Below are positions 33,864 to 41,829 of a DNA stretch of 64,000 nucleotides, piece by piece. The translations under genes were made by a program, and so were the position numbers. Below the pieces are notes generated by a model. That model searched no databases, was not told the origin of the DNA, and was given only the letters and a program-made list of their open reading frames with translations. The DNA is from an uncultured Prevotellaceae bacterium (GTDB lineage Bacteria; Bacteroidota; Bacteroidia; Bacteroidales; Muribaculaceae): assembly GCA_900318645.1 (NCBI GenBank), contig ONLH01000003.1, forward strand, positions 1 through 64,000, given 5' to 3'. The first letter of the stretch is position 1, and each line of letters starts with the position of its first letter.

Positions 33864-33903
33864 TATTAGGGGCTGATAATCAAACGATTATCAGCCCCTA
33901 ATA
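33864..33903 (-). terminator. terminator between nnr and tRNA-Leu
   Basis: A perfect 18-bp stem (33864-33881 with 33886-33903) has a four-base loop. A T-rich run follows on the minus strand, so it mainly serves tRNA-Leu; it may also stop nnr transcripts from the other side. Confidence 0.85.
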
Positions 33904-33904
33904 G

Positions 33905-33989
33905 TACCTGAAGTGGGACTTGAACCCACACGGCCGCAATGGCCAAGGGATTTTAAGTCCCTCGTGTCTACCGATTCCACCATTCAGGC
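33905..33989 (-). tRNA. tRNA-Leu (anticodon TAA)
   Basis: The 85 bases on the minus strand form a class II tRNA: acceptor GCCTGAA/TTCAGGT, anticodon stem GAGGG/TCCCT around CTTAAAA, a long variable arm (TTGGCCATTGCGGCC region), T stem GTGGG/CCCAC, discriminator A. CCA is not encoded. Confidence 0.95.
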
Positions 33990-34056
33990 TTGCGGTTCAG
34001 ATTCGGCTGCAAAGATACAACTTTTTAATGAAACAACGGCATTTGCCGTATATTTT

Positions 34057-35430
34057 TCATTTTGTTTCATCAGAAATGTCGGTAGTGCTCATGTCCATAT
34101 CTGGAAGGTCCAGCAGGGTAATGTCGGCATTCGTTTGCTGTTGTTTGGCACGTAAAGCGGTGATAGCTGACCACACTTTACCAAAGCGGGTGTTGGCCTT
34201 GGGGATGAAGTCGCTGTTGCCGATATCAGCAAGCCTGTTTGTGACATCGTTCAGCGAATAATCATCGGGGTCAAAGGCGGGTTGATAAGCTTCGTCTTCC
34301 TCTTTTCCCGTATTGACACGGTTGATCAGGCCTGCCTGTTTAAGGGCACCCAGTATTTGGTCGGCTAATGGGCTGGGTATGTCACAGTTGCGGATGATTT
34401 CGCTGCGGGTGAGCAATCCTTGCTGCCCCTTGAAGCGCTTAACGGCTAGACTGAGCACTGCAATCGCGAGATTGTTGGAATAATTCTGGGAGATTTCCTT
34501 GGCTTTGTCACGATAGGCAAAGCTGTCGAAATTCTGCCAGGAATAGGTCAGAACCACGCCCGCTAGGGTGATGAGCCATGACAGCTGCAGCCATACGAGC
34601 AGCAACGGCAGGAAGGCAAAACTGCCGTAGATGGCATTATACTTTGAGACATATACTTGGCCGCTGACGAACAGCCATTCTACCACTTGGAACAGGGTGC
34701 CGGCAAGCACTCCCGCAAAAAGCGCCCCTTTGAACTGCACTTTGGTGTTAGGAATCAGGTAGTAGGCAGCAGTAAAAATGAGCCAGGAAATGACTGTCGG
34801 CGTGAAAGCGAGCAGACGGTGCATCATTGGTGATATGGAATGCTCGCCGAACAATTGTTGCACGGCGTCGCTCAGGAAGATAGAGATACCTGCCGAGCAC
34901 ACCATCAGCACGGGCAAGAGCAGGAAAAGGGCGGTATAGTCACTGAATTTGCGCTGTAACGAACGCTTGGTTTTCACGCCCCACACGTGGTTGAAGGTGT
35001 CCTCGACATTGCTCATCAGCGAAATCAATGTCCACAACAGGAAGATGAGGCCGATGCCGATGAAGATGCCCTGGGATGCCTGGGCAAGATAGTTGTCAAC
35101 ATAGGTGAGCGCGCTTTCCAGTGCTTGTCTTTGGGCGGGAAAATACTTGAACAATTCGCTCTGCAGCAGGTTCTGGAATCCGAAGCCACGTGCGATGGCA
35201 AACAGCATAGCGAGTGCCGGCACTACAGCAAGAACAGTATTGTAGGTCAATGCGCATGAACGTACCTGAAGGTCGCGGTCCATGAAGGCTCGCACGCTCA
35301 GGTTGATGATTTTCACCGCCTTGACCGACCACAGTGACCGAGTGTCATTCCACACGCCATTGATGCAGTACTGGATGTTCCGCAACACTCGCTCCCACAG
35401 GCTCTTGTCTTGTCGCTTATTCTCGCTCAT
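34057..35430 (-). CDS. YihY/BrkB-family inner-membrane protein
   Basis: The product has 457 residues. About six transmembrane helices lie between residues 60 and 320, with the family signatures RSCALTYNTVLAVVPALAMLFAIARGFGF, NHVWGVKTKRSL and GALFAGVLAGTLFQ. The family was once called ribonuclease BN in error. The C-terminal 130 residues are a cytoplasmic domain with a winged-helix-like stretch (GLLTRSEIIRNCDIPSPLADQILGALKQAGLI), common in the Bacteroidetes branch. It is the third gene after hpt and adk and is separated from adk by a long perfect hairpin. Confidence 0.9.
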   Translation of the reverse strand: MSENKRQDKSLWERVLRNIQYCINGVWNDTRSLWSVKAVKIINLSVRAFMDRDLQVRSCALTYNTVLAVVPALAMLFAIARGFGFQNLLQSELFKYFPAQRQALESALTYVDNYLAQASQGIFIGIGLIFLLWTLISLMSNVEDTFNHVWGVKTKRSLQRKFSDYTALFLLLPVLMVCSAGISIFLSDAVQQLFGEHSISPMMHRLLAFTPTVISWLIFTAAYYLIPNTKVQFKGALFAGVLAGTLFQVVEWLFVSGQVYVSKYNAIYGSFAFLPLLLVWLQLSWLITLAGVVLTYSWQNFDSFAYRDKAKEISQNYSNNLAIAVLSLAVKRFKGQQGLLTRSEIIRNCDIPSPLADQILGALKQAGLINRVNTGKEEDEAYQPAFDPDDYSLNDVTNRLADIGNSDFIPKANTRFGKVWSAITALRAKQQQTNADITLLDLPDMDMSTTDISDETK

Positions 35431-35439
35431 TGGCTCGCA

Positions 35440-35514
35440 TTTCGTACAGGGGGACGGTTCTTTTGTACGAAAATATCACATTTTCGTACAAAAGAACCGT
35501 CCCCCTGTACGAAA
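35440..35514. repeat. 35-bp perfect inverted repeat between adk and yihY
   Basis: Bases 35440-35474 are the exact reverse complement of 35480-35514, with a five-base loop. The arms contain GTACAGGGGGACGGTTC and GTACGAAAA. It begins two bases past the adk stop codon. It could act as a transcript-end or mRNA-stability hairpin, or be a mobile palindromic repeat. Confidence 0.95.
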
Positions 35515-35516
35515 AA

Positions 35517-36092
35517 TTAGTTGTTGTCAAGGGCTTCCTTGATCAGGTCAAAGATGCCGTCGATGGTGCCCAAGCCGTTGATGGAGCGGTACTTGCCCTG
35601 CTCCTGATAGAAGGCTTTCAACGGTGAGGTCTGGTTGTGGTAGGTCTCCAGACGTTTGCGGGCTGTCTCCTCGTTGTCGTCTGAACGGCCGCTCATCTGG
35701 CCGCGCAGCAGGATGCGCCTGATCAGTTCTTCTTCGGGAACCTCCAGGCCTACTACGGCATCAATCTGAGTGCCACGGTCGGCGAGCAGCTGCTCCAGAG
35801 CTTCGGCCTGTGGAATGGTACGGGGGAAACCGTCAAAGATGACGCCTTCGGTTGCCTTGTCCTTGTTCTCGTCAAGCACTTGGGCCAGGATGTCAATGAT
35901 CAGTTCATCTGGCACGAGTTGGCCTTGGTCGATGAAGCCCTTAGCCGTCTTGCCGAGCTCTGTACCACGCTTGATGTTGTCGCGCAATACATCACCGGTC
36001 GAGATGTGGAACAGTTTGTAGTGTTCAATCAATTTATCGCTCTGGGTGCCTTTGCCCGATCCGGGTGCACCAAAAATGACAATGTTCAGCAT
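35517..36092 (-). CDS. adk: adenylate kinase
   Basis: The product has 191 residues, the short form without a zinc LID. It converts AMP and ATP to two ADP. The P-loop GAPGSGKGT lies at 8-16, the AMP-site motifs STGDVLRDN and GFPRT follow, and the LID region reads ILLRGQMSGRSDDN. The length and short LID are typical of Bacteroidetes. It lies 50 bases after hpt and is probably in one purine-salvage transcript with it. Confidence 0.97.
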   Translation of the reverse strand: MLNIVIFGAPGSGKGTQSDKLIEHYKLFHISTGDVLRDNIKRGTELGKTAKGFIDQGQLVPDELIIDILAQVLDENKDKATEGVIFDGFPRTIPQAEALEQLLADRGTQIDAVVGLEVPEEELIRRILLRGQMSGRSDDNEETARKRLETYHNQTSPLKAFYQEQGKYRSINGLGTIDGIFDLIKEALDNN

Positions 36093-36116
36093 AATCTTGA
36101 TTATTTACAGTTATAT

Positions 36117-36136
36117 ATCTGCTATCTAATAACTCT
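36117..36136. repeat. weak 7-base repeat, core ATCT
   Basis: Three units at 36117, 36124 and 36131 (ATCTGCT, ATCTAAT, AACTCTT) in the adk-hpt gap resemble the array at 20759-20793. Confidence 0.45.
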
Positions 36137-36142
36137 TATTGG

Positions 36143-36688
36143 TCAACGTTGCTCCTTCAAAGCATAGATGTCGGGCAAGTTGCGGGCCAGCCCGTCAAGG
36201 TCGAGTCCGTAGCCCAGAATGAACTTGCTGGGGATCTCAAATCCCACATAGTTAGGAGCCTCACCGATAGTGAGGGCGTCGGGCTTGAAAAGCAGTGAGA
36301 CCATCTTGACCGATGCCGGATTGTGCTTAGCCAGTTCCTTGCGGAGTTGTGCTGCCGTGATACCACTGTCGATGATGTCCTCCACGATGAGTATGTGGCG
36401 GCCCTCGATGTCCTCGGTCAGTCCCATGAGCTGTTTCACCTCGCCGGTGGACTCCATGCCTTGGTATGACTTGAAGCGGATAAAGGCTATCTCAGCATCA
36501 CGTAGTTTGCATGCGCGGAACAGGTCCGATGCAAAGATGAACGCTCCGTTAAGGATGCACAGGAACAAGGCGTTCTTACCCTCGTAGTCACGCTCGATTT
36601 CCTCGGCCAGGCGGTGAACCTGCTTGGCTATCTCTTCTCGTCTGATGTAGGGCTCAAAAGTCAGCCCCTGATAGGTGATCTCTTCCAT
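36143..36688 (-). CDS. hpt: hypoxanthine phosphoribosyltransferase
   Basis: The product has 181 residues and makes IMP (and GMP) from the free base and PRPP. The PRPP-binding motif VEDIIDSGITAA lies near 101-112. FLCILNGAFIFASDL gives the first ribose-phosphate loop, and YVGFEIPSKFILGYGLDLDG the base-binding C-terminal part. The start MEEITYQGLTFEPYIRREEI is typical. It heads a likely hpt-adk-yihY transcript with a -7 box about 20 bases upstream. Confidence 0.95.
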   Translation of the reverse strand: MEEITYQGLTFEPYIRREEIAKQVHRLAEEIERDYEGKNALFLCILNGAFIFASDLFRACKLRDAEIAFIRFKSYQGMESTGEVKQLMGLTEDIEGRHILIVEDIIDSGITAAQLRKELAKHNPASVKMVSLLFKPDALTIGEAPNYVGFEIPSKFILGYGLDLDGLARNLPDIYALKEQR

Positions 36689-36708
36689 TGGTTTACAGAA
36701 TTAAAGTG

Positions 36709-36716
36709 CAAAGTTA
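36709..36716 (-). promoter_or_regulatory. -7 box of hpt
   Basis: TAACTTTG on the minus strand, followed by CAC; 20 bases before the hpt start. Confidence 0.6.
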
Positions 36717-36722
36717 CTAAGA

Positions 36723-36757
36723 AGTTTTCAGTTTTCGCTTTTTCAACTTTCAGTTTT
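36723..36757. repeat. degenerate 7-base repeat, core AGTTTTC
   Basis: Units at 36723, 36730, 36737, 36745 and 36752 vary on AGTTTTC with spacing 7, 7, 8 and 7, upstream of the hpt promoter. Confidence 0.6.
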
Positions 36758-36775
36758 TTCATGGAAAAGAAAAAA

Positions 36776-36884
36776 TAAGCGAGCCAGAGGCTCGCAATAC
36801 TCCGACAGGCCTGCTGAGACCGCCTCGCTTGTTGCTCCTCGTCAGCCAGTCGGGGTATTGCGAGGCTCTGCCTCGCTGTCAGGT
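36776..36884. repeat. left BIME-like palindromic repeat flanking the RAYT gene
   Basis: Two short hairpins (GCGAGCC/GGCTCGC at 36779-36795 and GCGAGGC/GCCTCGC at 36860-36876) bracket an outer inverted pair CAATACTCCGAC (36795-36806) and GTCGGGGTATTG (36849-36860). A near-identical copy lies at 37861-37978 in the same direction. The transposase stop codon begins at its last base. Confidence 0.92.
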
Positions 36885-37846
36885 CACTGCCGGGTGGCGA
36901 TAGCCCTTGCTAGGGCATTCATCTTGTGGCAGCATTCAGCGGTCAACCGTTGGTAATCATTGTGGTGCTCAAAGGGGGATACCATCAACACCTTGCCGGC
37001 GGCACAGGCGTCGAACAGTTTCCCTCCGGGCTTGGTCATTTCAGTAAAGCCGTTGTTGCTGATGAGGATGACAGGCACACCAGCCTCAAGCGCCCTGTTC
37101 ATGATAGTTTTCTCTCCTGGACTGATAGCCGGGCTCACGAGCACGCCTCCCCGGGCAAGTAAGAGGTCTCCCTCATGTGCTATCTCTTCCTCACTCAGGC
37201 GCCGCGAGCAATAGACCTGTGTGATGCTTCGGTGTTGCAACAGGCGGTGGTTGCCCATGGCACTCACTGCAGTACCGGCAATCGTGAGATGATGGGAAAC
37301 GGTGAAAAAGTCGTGATGACTCCGTTTAACCCACAAGCGCCGCGGGTTGTCGTTAATGTAGGTTTTCCAGCGCTCCAGTTGTCCCTTGCCGCGGAGCACG
37401 CCATCGGTATAACCCTGTTCCCACAATGGGAGGTGGGCTCCCATTTCCCGAACCGCACGGTTACAGCCAGCCTTAAAGCCGTTGATCACTTTTCCCAAAT
37501 GGACAGGCAGCGGCTCGGTGACAAACAGGATGCCGTGCAAGTGGTCGGGCATGACGGTCAATGCCAGCACTCTGATTTGCGGGTAGTAGCGGGGAATGCC
37601 CAACCACTCGGCCTCCACCTTCTCACCTAGAGGTGTGAGGCTCACCCAAGGCTGCGGGTGGCTCTCGTCAGGCCCGCATAGGGCTCCAAGCCGTGGCATG
37701 CGTCCTTCCACGCACAGGGTAATCAGGTAGATGGCCCTATCCTGGTAGTCGTGCCCAGCCATCCGGCGCTTCATTGAGGTGGTGGCAGGCACGTCAGGAT
37801 GCTTTTGAGCCCACTGCTTGCGGCCCTCGTTGCGCTTGTCATCCAT
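36884..37846 (-). CDS. RAYT-like HUH transposase fused to a SLOG/DprA-like domain
   Basis: The product has 320 residues from MDDKRNEGRKQWAQK at 37846; the longer frame reads into the right palindromic repeat. Residues about 20-190 are a Y1 (HUH) transposase domain of the REP-associated type: AIYLITLCVEGRMP, ALTVMPDHLHGILF with the metal-binding HxH, and a candidate nucleophile Tyr in RWKTYINDNPRR. Residues about 195-320 read CSRRLSEEEIAHEGDLLLARGG, VLVSPAISPGEKTIMNRAL, PVILISNNGF and GKLFDACAAGKVLMVSP, which looks like a DprA/SLOG Rossmann fold. RAYTs act on REP hairpins, and such hairpins flank this gene on both sides. The C-terminal domain's role is unknown. Confidence 0.88.
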   Translation of the reverse strand: MDDKRNEGRKQWAQKHPDVPATTSMKRRMAGHDYQDRAIYLITLCVEGRMPRLGALCGPDESHPQPWVSLTPLGEKVEAEWLGIPRYYPQIRVLALTVMPDHLHGILFVTEPLPVHLGKVINGFKAGCNRAVREMGAHLPLWEQGYTDGVLRGKGQLERWKTYINDNPRRLWVKRSHHDFFTVSHHLTIAGTAVSAMGNHRLLQHRSITQVYCSRRLSEEEIAHEGDLLLARGGVLVSPAISPGEKTIMNRALEAGVPVILISNNGFTEMTKPGGKLFDACAAGKVLMVSPFEHHNDYQRLTAECCHKMNALARAIATRQ

Positions 37847-37860
37847 TGCTTGTAAAATTT

Positions 37861-37978
37861 TAAGCGAGCCAGAGGCTCGCAATACTCCGACGGGCTGGCG
37901 GGTGGGACGAGCCGAGATGAGCGCGGCGGTCACAGCAGGCCAGTCGGGGTATTGCGAGGCTCTGCCTCGCTGTCAGGT
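37861..37978. repeat. right BIME-like palindromic repeat flanking the RAYT gene
   Basis: The copy has the same outer blocks as the left one (TAAGCGAGCCAGAGGCTCGC at the start; GTCGGGGTATTGCGAGGC and following at the end) but a different, longer middle. Both copies face the same way, so the gene sits between direct repeats of a palindromic unit. Confidence 0.92.
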
Positions 37979-37981
37979 TAG

Positions 37982-39523
37982 TTACTTAGCGACTTTCTCC
38001 AGGCGCTTCATCATGGCGAACATGAAGATTGCAGCCACGAGGCAGACGCCCAGGAACACGCTCCAGCATACCCACAGGGGCACTTTGCCCCACAGGGCAC
38101 CACCCACGAGTACGAGCTGGTTGCCCAGAGCGGTGGATACGAACCAACCGCCCATCATCGCTCCCTTGTACTTGGGAGGAGCCACCTTGCTGACGAACGA
38201 GATACCCATCGGCGACAGCAACAGCTCACCGAAGGTCAGCACCAGATAGACGCTGATCAGCAGGTTGGGCGTCACGTCGGCAACATGCTGGCCTACGAGG
38301 TTGCCGCTAGCATCAGGTGCCTGTTGCGGCATGGGCAGGCCTACCGAAGCAATGGCCATGATGGCATAGGCGATAGCAGCGACTACCATACCGTAAGCAA
38401 TCTTTCTGGGCGCCGAGGGCTCTTTACCCTTAGAGGCCAGCCAGCTGAAGATGGCCATTGACACAGGCGTCAATGCCACGACATAGAACGGGTTGAACTG
38501 CTGGAAAATCGGGGCTGCGATGTCGATGCTGCCGGTTGTGCGGGTGTACTTATAATACAGGATACCCAATGCGGCGAGGATGATGGCACCTGAGATGCCC
38601 TTGCCTTTGGCGGTCTTGCTTTGGAACAGCGAGAAACCGGCATAGACGATGAAGATAACCAGTACCAGGTTCCATACGTCAAAGGCCATGCTCTCCAGGC
38701 CAGTCGATGTGTTGGCTGTGAACTCGTCGGCAAAGAAGGTCAGCGACAAGCCGTTCTGGTGGAAGGCCATCCAGAAGAATACTACCACGGCAAACACGAG
38801 GCACAGGGCGATGATGCGTGCCTTGGTATCCTCCTTGCTCAGCTCGGGCTCCTTAACGGTGTTGGCCTCGTCCTTGACAGCGGCCTTCTTGCCGCCCTCA
38901 CAGTGGCGGAACGTGCTGCGGAAGGCGTAGTAAATAGCAATCGATAGAACCAGCGAAACACAGGCCACAGCAAATGAGAAGTGATAGGCATCGTTGGACG
39001 AGAAGCCCCAAACGGTCTCGGCATACTCTTTGATCTTGACAGCTGCCGTCGGTGCGAACAAGGCACCGATGTTGATGGCCATGTAGAAAATTGAGAAACC
39101 TGCGTCACGCTTGGCGGCATAGCGGGTATCGTCATACAGATTACCCACCATTACCTGCAGGTTGCCTTTAAACAGGCCTGTACCCAAGCCGATGAGTAGT
39201 AGTGCTCCAATCATCACAATCAGGGCAAAGGTGTTGCCTCCAAGGGGAACCGCCAGCAGCAGGTAGCCCAGGAACATGATGATGATACCGATGGTCACCA
39301 TCTTACCGAAGCCGAACTTATCGGCCATCCAGCCACCGATGAGCGGCAGGAAATACACCACCATCAGGAACGAACTGTAGATGGTTCCCGCAACAGCGGG
39401 TGACAGACCATAGTTGGCCCTGAGGAAGAGGGCGAACACGGCAATCATCGTGTAGTAGCCGAAGCGCTCGCCCGTGTTGGCGAGTGCCAACGCGAAAAGT
39501 CCTTTAGGTTGTCCTTCAAACAT
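37982..39523 (-). CDS. POT-family proton-dependent oligopeptide transporter
   Basis: The product has 513 residues and about 12-14 transmembrane helices. The family motif NTGERFGYYTM (ExxERFxYY) lies near 16-26, and the GGWMADKFGFGK and FSIFYMAINIGALFAPT blocks follow. It should import di- and tripeptides with protons. The stop lies three bases past the right BIME-like repeat. A second, related transporter lies just upstream with only a 9-base-repeat spacer between, so the two are probably co-transcribed. Confidence 0.93.
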   Translation of the reverse strand: MFEGQPKGLFALALANTGERFGYYTMIAVFALFLRANYGLSPAVAGTIYSSFLMVVYFLPLIGGWMADKFGFGKMVTIGIIIMFLGYLLLAVPLGGNTFALIVMIGALLLIGLGTGLFKGNLQVMVGNLYDDTRYAAKRDAGFSIFYMAINIGALFAPTAAVKIKEYAETVWGFSSNDAYHFSFAVACVSLVLSIAIYYAFRSTFRHCEGGKKAAVKDEANTVKEPELSKEDTKARIIALCLVFAVVVFFWMAFHQNGLSLTFFADEFTANTSTGLESMAFDVWNLVLVIFIVYAGFSLFQSKTAKGKGISGAIILAALGILYYKYTRTTGSIDIAAPIFQQFNPFYVVALTPVSMAIFSWLASKGKEPSAPRKIAYGMVVAAIAYAIMAIASVGLPMPQQAPDASGNLVGQHVADVTPNLLISVYLVLTFGELLLSPMGISFVSKVAPPKYKGAMMGGWFVSTALGNQLVLVGGALWGKVPLWVCWSVFLGVCLVAAIFMFAMMKRLEKVAK

Positions 39524-39540
39524 GATTTAATGTCTTTTTA

Positions 39541-39597
39541 TTCTAGAGAATCTAGAAAATCTAGATACTCCTAGATCTCCTAGATTCTCATGTAGAT
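39541..39597. repeat. degenerate 9-base repeat, core CTAGA
   Basis: CTAGA occurs at 39543, 39552, 39561, 39571 and 39580, with a GTAGA at 39592: spacing 9, 9, 10, 9 and 12. It fills the gap between the two peptide transporter genes. Confidence 0.75.
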
Positions 39598-39614
39598 TAA
39601 TATCGAGTGATAAA

Positions 39615-41180
39615 TTACTTGTCGCTAGTCACGCGCTCGAGCCACTTCACCATACCGAGCATCACGCCAGCAGAGATGAAGCAGACGATGATGAACACAC
39701 CCCAGCACTGCCACAACGGAATGTTGTTGTACATGATGGTGCCGATGGGCAGCAGGATGTTGCCAACGGCGGTGGTACCGAGCCACAGGCCCTGGCACAG
39801 ACCGAGCATGGTCTTGGGGGCCACCTTGGAAACGAACGACAGACCCAGTGGCGAGATGAACAGCTCGGCAACGGTGAGCAGGAAGTAGGTGGCAATCATT
39901 ACCCACCAACCAGCCTTCATGCCCATTTTGGCGTCGGCGTCGAGCAGCTTGAACTCATCACCCGAGGGATAACCGGCGGTGTAGGAGTAAATAGCCAGGA
40001 ACAGATAGGCCAAACCGGCGATGCACATACCGTAGGCAATCTTGCGGGGAGTGGAAATCTCCTTACCACGCTTGCTCAGGGCACCGAAAATCAACATGAT
40101 GATCGGGGTGAGCACAATCACGAAGAACGGGTTCACGGCTTGCCACAGCTCGGCGGGCAACTGATCGCTCTTGACGAAGTCGCGGGCAAAGAATGACAGG
40201 GTAACACCGTTCTGGTGGAACGAGAACCAGAAGAAGATGACAACGCCGAGCACTGCGAGCAGGGCATACAAGCGCTGGCGCAACTCCTTGGCCATGCTCT
40301 TCTTCTCCTCGGGAGTAAGCTCGACCGAAGCGGCAGCAGCCTTCTTTCCGGGAGAGGGGAAGATACCGCGCTTAGCGATGAAGATGGTCAGCGAGATGAT
40401 CATGGCAATCACCGATGCGATGAAGGCGAAATGCACACCTTGGTTGAACACCTCGAGGTAGCGCTGACAAGCCTCAATAGTAGCTTCGCCCTGGATACCT
40501 GCTTGGGCAAGGTAGGTCTGCAGGTTGGTCATCTGGTCGGCAGGAATAGTGCCATCGATGAACTTATGGCACAGTGCGGGCAGCTCGGCAACATACTTGA
40601 AACCGAAACGCCCCAGCCACCACTGGCGCAAGAACGGAGCGATGAACGGGGCAATCAGACCACCGATGTTGATGAACACATAGAAAATCTGGAAACCTGC
40701 ATCGCGGCGGCCCTTCAATGTCTTGATTTCCTCTTCGGACATTCCGTCGGCAGCAGCTTTGGCCTCCATGTCATCATACATCTGACCCACAATGGCCTGT
40801 AGGTTACCCTTGAACAGACCGTTACCAAAGGCAATCAGCACCAATGCCACACAGGTGAGGACAAGCAGAGCCGTCATTGTGCCTGCTGTGGCGGTGATAG
40901 GAATAGCCAAGGCAGCATAGCCGAGTGCCATGATGATGATACCCGTCATGATGGTACCCTTGTAGTTTTGGGTGCGGTCGGCAATGATACCACCTACCAG
41001 ACTCAAGACATAAATGGCTGCCAAGAAAATCGAGTAAATCAAGGCCGCTTTATCATCGGCCAGACCAAACTTGGAGCACAGGAACAGTGACAGCACAGCG
41101 GCCATGATGTAGTAGCCGAAGCGCTCGCCCATGTTGCTCAACGCGGCGGGGATTAACCCCTTGGGATGGTTTTTAAACAT
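39615..41180 (-). CDS. POT-family proton-dependent oligopeptide transporter (second copy)
   Basis: The product has 521 residues. NMGERFGYYIM near 16-26 is the ExxERFxYY motif; GGIIADRTQNYKG and FQIFYVFINIGGLIAPF follow. It is longer than its neighbour mainly by a loop at about 215-255. Both may use different peptides. It heads the pair in transcription order, 61 bases after sufE. Confidence 0.93.
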   Translation of the reverse strand: MFKNHPKGLIPAALSNMGERFGYYIMAAVLSLFLCSKFGLADDKAALIYSIFLAAIYVLSLVGGIIADRTQNYKGTIMTGIIIMALGYAALAIPITATAGTMTALLVLTCVALVLIAFGNGLFKGNLQAIVGQMYDDMEAKAAADGMSEEEIKTLKGRRDAGFQIFYVFINIGGLIAPFIAPFLRQWWLGRFGFKYVAELPALCHKFIDGTIPADQMTNLQTYLAQAGIQGEATIEACQRYLEVFNQGVHFAFIASVIAMIISLTIFIAKRGIFPSPGKKAAAASVELTPEEKKSMAKELRQRLYALLAVLGVVIFFWFSFHQNGVTLSFFARDFVKSDQLPAELWQAVNPFFVIVLTPIIMLIFGALSKRGKEISTPRKIAYGMCIAGLAYLFLAIYSYTAGYPSGDEFKLLDADAKMGMKAGWWVMIATYFLLTVAELFISPLGLSFVSKVAPKTMLGLCQGLWLGTTAVGNILLPIGTIMYNNIPLWQCWGVFIIVCFISAGVMLGMVKWLERVTSDK

Positions 41181-41241
41181 AATTCTTTGTTTTGGTTTTT
41201 GATTGTTTAATTATTAATAATGTATTATTGTTGTCGTTGTT

Positions 41242-41676
41242 TCAACAGCCGGAGTGCTCGCGTGCCTGATAGGCGATGGCATAGGCACGAATCTGCTTGA
41301 TCATCGCCAGCAAGCCATTGCTGCGGGTGGGGGAGAGGTGCTCCCTCAGGCCGATGCGCTCAATGAAATAGAGGTCGGCATCAAGCACCTCCTGGGGTGT
41401 GGAGCCGTCCAGCACGCGCACCAGCATCGAGATGATGCCCTTGACGATGATGGCGTCGCTGTCGGCCTGCAGGCGCATCTTGCCGTCGATACAGTCGGCC
41501 TGCAGCCACACACGGCTCTGGCAGCCGTCAATCAAGTTATCGGCCGTCTTGTACTGCTCGTCTAGCGAGGGCATGGAGTTACCCATGTCGATGATGACCT
41601 GGTAGCGGTCCATCCAATCGTCCAGACCCTCAAATTCCTCAATGATTTCGTCTTGTCGTTCGTTAACTGTTGACAT
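41242..41676 (-). CDS. sufE: cysteine desulfurase activator SufE
   Basis: The product has 144 residues. It takes persulfide sulfur from SufS for iron-sulfur cluster assembly. The acceptor cysteine is in DGCQSRVWLQAD near residues 48-59, and GLREHLSPTRSNGLLAMI is the usual C-terminal helix. No sufS or sufBCD is present nearby. It has its own -7 box. Confidence 0.95.
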   Translation of the reverse strand: MSTVNERQDEIIEEFEGLDDWMDRYQVIIDMGNSMPSLDEQYKTADNLIDGCQSRVWLQADCIDGKMRLQADSDAIIVKGIISMLVRVLDGSTPQEVLDADLYFIERIGLREHLSPTRSNGLLAMIKQIRAYAIAYQAREHSGC

Positions 41677-41705
41677 GAAAAAATGTTGATATTTTCTTTA
41701 ACCTA

Positions 41706-41713
41706 CAAATTTA
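41706..41713 (-). promoter_or_regulatory. -7 box of sufE
   Basis: TAAATTTG on the minus strand, about 30 bases before the start codon. Confidence 0.55.
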
Positions 41714-41772
41714 GGTTTATTTTTTGATATACGCCCCATTCGTACCGCTAAAAATGCATTTTTACATAAAAA

Positions 41773-41806
41773 TCACGTCCCACAGGGCTATTCCTGCGGG
41801 ACGTGA
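41773..41806 (-). terminator. terminator of the PpiD-like gene
   Basis: TCACGTCCCACAGG pairs with CCTGCGGGACGTGA (one mismatch); on the minus strand a TTTTTA run follows. Confidence 0.85.
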
Positions 41807-41829
41807 CAAATGTCCTTATCTATTTAGGA

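Noticed and set aside
36776..37978. Possible CRISPR array from the repeated GCGAGCC/GGCTCGC hairpins
   Set aside because: Only two copies, over 1 kb apart and around a transposase; there are no regular spacers and no cas genes.
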